This document shows positions 58,401 to 64,000 of a DNA stretch of 64,000 nucleotides, in pieces (position 1 is the first letter of the stretch; each line of letters begins with the position of its first letter). Under the pieces are notes generated by a model. It saw only the letters and a program-made list of their open reading frames with translations, was not told where the DNA came from and made no database searches. The translations under genes and the position numbers were made by a program. This stretch comes from Dastarcus helophoroides (Eukaryota; Arthropoda; Insecta; Coleoptera; Bothrideridae), in contig CM053330.1 of NCBI GenBank assembly GCA_028583605.1, positions 24,268,129 through 24,332,128 of the forward strand. Reading direction: 5' to 3'.

Positions 58401-60379
58401 TGAAGCAGGGCCCTGCGGTGGCGTTATTATTAGGATAACCCCCCAGCATGCCGTTTTGGATCATCGGTTTTGTATCCGGTCCCAAAGTGTTGATGGCGTC
58501 CCTAGAAGGCATCCCTGCTGCCGACAGAAAAGCGGGATGGTGCGCGTGGGCGTGCACGATGGAGTTAAGGTCGTGGTTGTGCGCCCATTGTTCTGGACCG
58601 TTGTTGGTCCCGCTGGGCACAGTTTGGAAAGGCGTACTATCGTAAGGGGATCCATAGGTGCTATCTCCGTAACCGTCATTATACCTCCCCGCACCTAGAA
58701 ATGGAAAAACCAGTTAAGCGACATCATCTTCATTTCCGCCTCCTATTCGCAAAACTCCAAGGGTTACCCTTTAAGCGTGGATTGAGCTTTACAAAAATGT
58801 TGTCATTATTATCATTCGAGGAAGACAATAAAGTAGAACGCACTAACATCAGCGAATAGTGTAAAAGAGCGAGTCATTCTGAGAAGATTTAAATGAAGAC
58901 TGCTGTAATACTGTATACGCAAATGAAATTAATCTAACTCTGAAGATTGGTGGAAATCTCATAGGAAACCAATGAAGTCTAATTTACACTCTGAGAACTT
59001 AAAGAAGCCTGGTGCGGGTTCAAGGGAAGTTAATAAAGCCTTCTGTACACTCACATTAGAAGAAATCGATGAAGATTAGTGTACACTCTGCAGAAGCCAA
59101 AAAGACTTGTGTATGTTCAAAGAAGGTCAATGAAGACATTGTCTTCCAATCGGGGGCTTGCTCGGCGCCCTGTGTAACTTACTGGTTTAGTCGTGGCTGA
59201 GAGCTAAAAAAAGGGGACAGTCATTCACTTTGGTGAGACAGCACATCTATAAATCCTCCCCTTTCTTATTGCACATCTTTAAATCCGCCCCTGCTTTTAC
59301 CAAAGCAAACTAGTGTCATTCAAATTTAAGGAAGTCAATAAAAAGTGATGTACGTTCAGGGGAAGTCAATGGAGATATTGTCTTCCAACAATGAAGACTA
59401 ATGTAGAGCACATATGAAGAAGTCAATAAAAACTAATGTAACTCTATGGAAAGAAGAACTGGTGTACACTTGTACAATAAGAACTGGAGAACAAGTTAAG
59501 GCACTTGGTATAAACTTGTGTAGGATTACATCAGACGAAGTCACTCTAAGAAAGTTAACAGTGTACATTCATAGTCTTGTATCCGAAATAAATAAATTAA
59601 GAATGGAAATTAATTATAAAAAAACTACGAAGTTATATAACTTGATTATTATTTAAATTAAAGTATGATCATTGGGGAGTTAATGACCTTAAACTTTGTT
59701 TTAATTTGAATTCATATAGTAATTCGAATCGAAGTCACGCAAATTGTTGCCTAATTGGGAACAATGAGTTGCCATAATCGTACTTTGGTACACCATCGGA
59801 CTAGACATTAAATCTTCACCATTAAATAAGTCGAATCATATTTCTCAAACAAAATACTTTTATTCATATACCATTAAATGAGTACCATATCTACTACATG
59901 GTACATGGTTAAAGAATAAAAACTTCTGTGACAGTTGTTTTCCAATTTGGGAACCATCGACATAGTGTATTAATATGCTAATATGCTAGATCGCCATTTC
60001 TCAATGTGAGAAAGAACAAGCAAAGAAAGTTACGTACTTTACTTGTAATTATTCACTTTAGGTATCACTGCTGCACTGATCTAGTGATAGATCGAGATTC
60101 CTAAAGCGAGCCTGTACCAAAAATCTCTAAATCACTTACCGGCTCTTACGTAATTTTTTACGTAGTTGTGGGGATGGTACTTAGATTCTAAAAGGTTGTT
60201 CGCTGCGTAAAATTCTGGTGAATTTTCTAAATATTGCTGCTGGTGACCAGCTTCCAAAGCTTGATATTCGTGTTCTTCCGACGAATAGTGGGGCGTTTGG
60301 AAAAGGTGAGATTGGTCTTCGCTGTTGAGCGATTGAAGGTTATCCATCGTTCCGAAATTACTCGTCTCGCTTTTGAAAC
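52435..60379 (-). CDS. pnt: Pointed (ETS1/2-class transcription factor), last four coding exons
   Basis: Minus-strand exons 60379-60140, 58694-58398, 56384-56108 and 52498-52435 join in phase (1,1,2) to 291 residues and a stop. The third exon holds nearly the whole ETS winged-helix DNA-binding domain: [17 protein letters not shown], the [21 protein letters not shown] segment and recognition helix [11 protein letters not shown]. It is almost identical to ETS1/2. The last exon adds the [17 protein letters not shown] tail typical of Pointed. The upstream exons are His/Asn/Tyr-rich, as in the insect linker. Pointed is the nuclear effector of EGFR/Ras/MAPK signalling. The PNT (SAM) domain, the MAPK site and the alternative starts lie outside the window, since the 60379 border is a splice acceptor. 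No frame damage is seen. Introns are 1.4, 2.0 and 3.6 kb and host repeats. Confidence 0.95.
52640..53265. other. T/C-rich repeat tract in pnt intron
   Basis: No gene; degenerate TTTCTCAAAATTT-type units on the plus strand. Confidence 0.6.
53266..53460. mobile_element. Hairpin MITE, 195 bp
   Basis: Inverted arms of about 77 bp (CAAATCTTGTCC, then CAACAAAGG and GCTCTAACGC) separated by about 40 bp. Almost the whole element folds on itself. It lies in the last pnt intron. Confidence 0.9.
53461..56040. other. Repeat tracts with orientation switch near 53.95 kb
   Basis: T/C-rich on the plus strand to about 53940, A/G-rich from about 54050 to 56040; same kind of units as elsewhere. No exon seen. 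Confidence 0.6.
56498..56970 (-). repeat. Hammerhead-bearing repeat, copy 2 (permuted)
   Basis: About 470 bp. Module Y (56531-56690) comes before module X (56759-56955), the reverse of copy 1, with the overlap TGACCAA at both ends. X-hairpin CTTGTATATA-CGAA-TATATACAAG is at 56773-56796. The X/Y joint here is about 60 bp longer than in copy 1. It lies in the pnt intron 56385-58397. Confidence 0.9.
56551..56624 (-). ncRNA. Minimal type I hammerhead ribozyme, copy 2
   Basis: Minus strand: stem I ACCAUG, core CUGACGAG (56601-56594; position 7 may be any base), perfect stem II GGCC-AAGGAA-GGCC, GAA, self-complementary ACUAGU stem III, C17, stem I return UAUGGU. The cleavage triplet is the canonical GUC, between 56571 and 56570. 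The palindromic stem III suggests a dimeric active form, as known for other minimal hammerheads. Confidence 0.9.
57039..57090. repeat. 26-bp tandem duplication
   Basis: Two adjacent copies of TAGATGTTTYACTGATAATT followed by TATTAA, one mismatch. Confidence 0.9.
57185..57305 (+). ncRNA. Eroded hammerhead-like relative, plus strand
   Basis: CTGATAAG (57192-57199), a GGC-TAAGGAAC-GCC stem and GAAAC follow the hammerhead order, but the invariant G8 is A and stem I is poor. The downstream flank, CAACTGTTTCATTACAGAAC, closely matches the flank that follows the ribozyme in copy 2. A diverged, probably inactive, copy. Confidence 0.6.
57310..57900. other. pnt intron, unassigned
   Basis: No exon or repeat recognised. 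Confidence 0.4.
57912..58020 (+). repeat. Second eroded hammerhead-repeat relative
   Basis: CTGGTGTC, a short A-rich loop, GTCGAAACC and then TTTTCAACTGTAGCA, which also occurs in the 57185-57305 copy. The core is too changed to be a ribozyme. Confidence 0.5.
58880..59480. repeat. Degenerate 30-36-bp tandem repeat in pnt intron
   Basis: Roughly 12-15 loose units of the type GAAGTCAATGAAGACTAATG followed by TACACTCTGA. An unrelated GC-richer patch interrupts it at about 59150-59300, itself with a doubled CACATCTWTAAATCC block. Confidence 0.65.
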
Positions 60380-63300
60380 CTGCAATATGCAAAGATGATT
60401 AATATTCACGAGGATCGAATTCATCCATGGATTAAGGGAGAGGAGTTTTGATCCTTATTAACCATTAGGTTAGAGGTCATTAACCCTGGAGAAAAATGAG
60501 ACAATTTTTCTCAAAATTAAAAATATTTCCTGGTCTGTTATGTTTAAGTGAGTAGTTTATTGAGAACCAATTAACATACAATACAGTGAGTTTCAAAAAT
60601 CATGCCCATTTCGGAAACTATCAATTTTTGAAAAAATCGCATAGGACAGGTCAATTTTATTTATTTATTTATCTATTTTTTGAGGCGTGAACGTTTGTGA
60701 AGTTTAATTCTCAAAGATATTATCAGAAGCGGAGGGTAAGAGAGAAAGTTGTTTTTTTTTTAAGAAACCACTTCGCTCTCCAGTGTGAGGCGCTTCCCCT
60801 TCTTTTAATACACACCCATTCAAGCAAAAATTCAGTTGAGAATTTCTACTTTTATTTCGAAAAATTGTTTTTTTCTCGAAATTCATAAATTGTTCTGAAA
60901 AATGTCGAATTATTTTCTTAGAATTCTTTTTTTTTTGTTCAAAATTTAGGCTATATACACAAAATACAACTGTTTTCCAAAAATTTGACTTTCCCTGGGA
61001 CACATTTTCTCAAGAATTTGATTGACTTAAATACGTCTTTTTTTTCGGTTTCTTAAAATTTCAATTTTTTTTCCTAAAATTCGACGTTCTAAAAATTTGG
61101 ACATGTTTCTCAAAATTCGCATTGTCCTATAAATTTCGACTTTGATGTCACAATTCAACCTTTTTAAACAATGGCTATGGAGGATGCAGGGTGGGGTGCT
61201 TGTTTCTCGAAATTTCGTATTTTTTGCTGTAGACTTCTAAATTTTGATTCCATTCTCGGAATTCGCCTTCCGAAAAAATTGACCTTTTCTCGGAAATATC
61301 GAATTTTTCCTCATGACTTTTCTTTAACATCATATTTCTCTCAAAATTAAGTAATTTCTAATAAGTTCCATCTTTACTAAATCGTAAATCCGATTTTTTG
61401 ACTTATTAAAATTCAGCTTATCCTGGATTTTTAACTTTTGTCTTGAAATTCGACCGTTCTTATTTGTAGAAATTACGACTTGTCCTCGAAATACATCTTT
61501 TTCTCAGTATTTCAATTTTTTCTCAAAATTAGTTTATTCGCTCAGAATTAGATCAAAACTTTAATAAAAACATAAAGCTCTATTTAAATTGGACAAACTT
61601 TGAAGTTTTGAAAAAGACGCTGAAATGGAGACCAAGCTCACAATTTCGAGTTAGTTGAAAAATTGAGACTTCGAAAAAAGTTCGCAAAATTAACGTTAAG
61701 TATGGTTATTTCTCAAAAATTTTACCTTTTACGTTGAACTATTACATTGAAGTATAAATATTCAAAAGAAACTACGATATTTATAAGGAATATTTCTTTG
61801 AACATTTTAAACTTGATTTCGATGTTTTGCGTCCAAAGTCAAAATTCAAATGGGAAATTCTAAGAATCTAGTCACAATTTCGACATTTAAGGGGAAATTT
61901 CAAATTTAAACTGTAGAAATTAAAATCGAAAAATCTTAATATTTCAATAAAAAGTTTTCAGAAATATGTCAACATCGAAAATAATTACTTAATGTCGAAA
62001 AGTAGAATTCTTGTCGACATTTTGACGTATAATTTCGAGTTTAAAACAGAAATGTCGGTATTAGAGTCGAAGTTTGAAAACTCAGTCAAAATCTCCAGAA
62101 TTGCAAAACGACACACAAAAAAGCTAAAATTTGTGATTTTAAATTCAAATTTTGATATTAAAAAAGTTGAAATGTCAAGTTTAAAGTCAAAGATGAAATG
62201 TGGAAACTAGAACTAAAATTAAATTTGTCTTTTTCGAGAGATTTTCACTTTATTTTCAAAATGGTACGAAATGTTGGCTCGTTTGGCAAAATTCCGAGTT
62301 TTTACTTTCAATTTTTTATTTTTTCTTTCTAAATCAGTGGTAGTCAACTTTGTCCGTACCGCCCACTAGTAGGCGTTTTGGTGGGTGCTAGAAGTTTTGT
62401 CCAAAATTAAACTCCTAAAGTGAAGACCTTTTTTTGGTCATTCACTTCTGAGATGTATGTTATTTTTATGACAATATGACAAGTCAAGGTGTACACCTCA
62501 CTAACAATTCTTACTTGAGAATGTTTTTTTAGTCGTTGACTAATATCGCCCCATTTTTTGTTTTTTGTTGGCGGTAGAACCGATTCATTTCTAAAACTGA
62601 CACAAAAATAAAAAACTGGGCGGCAGACCTAAAAAGGTTCACTGCGCCTATTTTAAATTGTCAACAAACAAGACTATTTTTTTTTCAATTCTATTATTAT
62701 TTATTTTAAACATTCCACTTTTTTTCTCAAATTTTTGTCAACATTTTACTTTCTTCTCAAAATTCTGACTGTAAAGTTGCAATTTTAACTTTTTTTCCAG
62801 ACATTTTGAGTTTATACTAAAAATATTGGCCTTTTCCCTTAAGACTCGGAGTGGTTAGAAAATGATATTTGTTGTTCTTTTTCCCAAAATTTTGTTTAAC
62901 GTTTTTTTATAATTTTAGAGAGTTAACTTGATTTTTTTTTAATTTCGAAATTTTTGTTTGAAATTTTAAAGTTCTCAAAGTTTCGAGAGTATAATTTCAA
63001 TATTTCCTTCTTTTGGACTTTTGTGATTGTAAACTCAAAACCTGGCGGTTTAAATTTCCACTTTAAAGCATAAAATTTTAATTATTTTGAAATTTCAAGT
63101 TTAAATATTTTTTCCAATTTTCCTTTTATTTACCATTCACTGTTTCGTAATTTCCACTTTTTTATATAAATTTTGCTATTTAACATCAATTTTTTTATAA
63201 ATTCTGGATTATTTTTTAAATTTTGCCTTTTTTCGCACAATTTCAAATTTACATCTTGCATTGTGGCTTTTATTTGAAATTTCTTATCGGAAATTAAATT

Positions 63301-64000
63301 TCCCTCAGCAACTTTCGATTCTTAATTCAAAATTTTGACTTTTTTCCTCAAAACTTGTGGTTTACATAAAAACTTTTTGAAACATTTCCAAAATCAAAAT
63401 ATCAGTTTTAAATAAGACACTTTTTCGAGAAGTTTTAAGTTTAAAGTCTCAATTTATGCTTTTTTGTGAAAATGTAGCCTTTAAACTCTTATTTATATCT
63501 GTTCCAAAATTTCCTCTTGTTATTTTGAACCGAAATAATTCCCTAAGGAAAATTTCATAGGAAAACAACTGCAATACTGAATACTTATAAACACCAAAGA
63601 CCCAATTTTTTTAACATAATATTATTTTGCCTAATGAACTGATGAACTCCTAAATGCCCAATATTTATCTCAAAACATATGCGAATTTTAGAAACTTCAT
63701 GAGAAATCAACTGTCGGATGAACCATTAAATACCCAATTTTATCATAATATTATTTGCCTATAATCCTCCAAGGAGAGAATGTTTCCTGGCAAAACAATT
63801 GAAATACTAATGAACTAGCAAATTTCCAACATTTTAGCTCAAGATTATTTTAGATCAGGATGCTCCATAAAAATATTTGCGAATTTTAGAGAAGATTTCA
63901 TAGAAAACAACCGCAATACTGATGAACCACCAAATATTTAAATTTTAGTCAAAATTATTTTGCCTTTGATGGTCCAAGAGGAATTTACGAATTTTATGAT
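60380..64000. other. pnt upstream intron: AT tracts
   Basis: No further pnt exon recognised. Tracts change orientation: T/C-rich on plus to about 61550, A/G-rich to about 62220, T/C-rich to about 63540. After about 63550 there are loose repeats with CTAATGAACT/TGATGAAC and AATATTTTAGCTCA-like blocks. Confidence 0.5.
62336..62643. mobile_element. hAT-like MITE, 308 bp
   Basis: The left end CAGTGGTAGTCAACTTTG runs to CCGCCCA; the right end, inverted, is CAGTGAACCTTTTTAGG running to CCGCCCAG. CAGTG ends with this spacing are typical of non-autonomous hAT elements. The flanking 8-mers do not match. Confidence 0.75.

Overview
The window reads as AT-rich insect nuclear DNA. It has short introns with GT/AG ends, an ETS1/2-class gene of the insect pointed type, SMP30/regucalcin genes resembling beetle luciferin-regenerating enzyme, and insect-type transposons (gypsy, mariner with TA target sites, pogo, Harbinger, non-LTR). 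A beetle is plausible, but this is an inference from protein resemblance only. Most cellular genes lie on the minus strand.

Layout. 1-6.5 kb: AT-rich repeat sea, then regucalcin copy A (terminal exon not found). 6.5-15.2 kb: a transposon cluster with a broken non-LTR element between inverted repeats, a decayed Harbinger (SANT gene plus transposase), a decayed pogo/Tigger element and two MITEs. 15.2-24.3 kb: foldback element, a hammerhead-ribozyme repeat, a direct duplication and a non-LTR fragment. 24.3-28.1 kb: regucalcin copy B, which encodes a signal peptide, its polyA signal and a 2-kb TIR-bounded insertion in its 5' region. 28-35.5 kb: strand-asymmetric AT tracts, an orphan regucalcin promoter module and a mariner with TIRs of about 235 bp. 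38.3-40.3 kb: regucalcin copy C with its TATA promoter and noncoding first exon. 40.8-42.2 kb: a chimera of a reptin (RuvB-like 2) cDNA and an old gypsy copy. 42.4-48.3 kb: a complete gypsy retrotransposon with apparently identical LTRs and an ATAG target duplication. 49.9-60.4 kb: two 21-bp minisatellites, then the last four coding exons of pointed. 60.4-64 kb: AT tracts and a hAT-like MITE.

The three regucalcin genes look like serial duplicates of one transcription unit. Their promoter/first-exon module occurs three times and a short boundary repeat three times. Copies B and C keep the metal-site residues of the family; copy A has changed some of them and may be decaying.

The most unusual signal is a 400-470 bp repeat present at 18.9 kb and, circularly permuted, at 56.5 kb in a pointed intron. 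Each copy carries a minimal type I hammerhead ribozyme on the minus strand. Single units with overlapping ends and permuted order are what a retrozyme-like circular RNA, or a slice of a hammerhead satellite, would leave. Two eroded relatives lie on the plus strand in the same intron.
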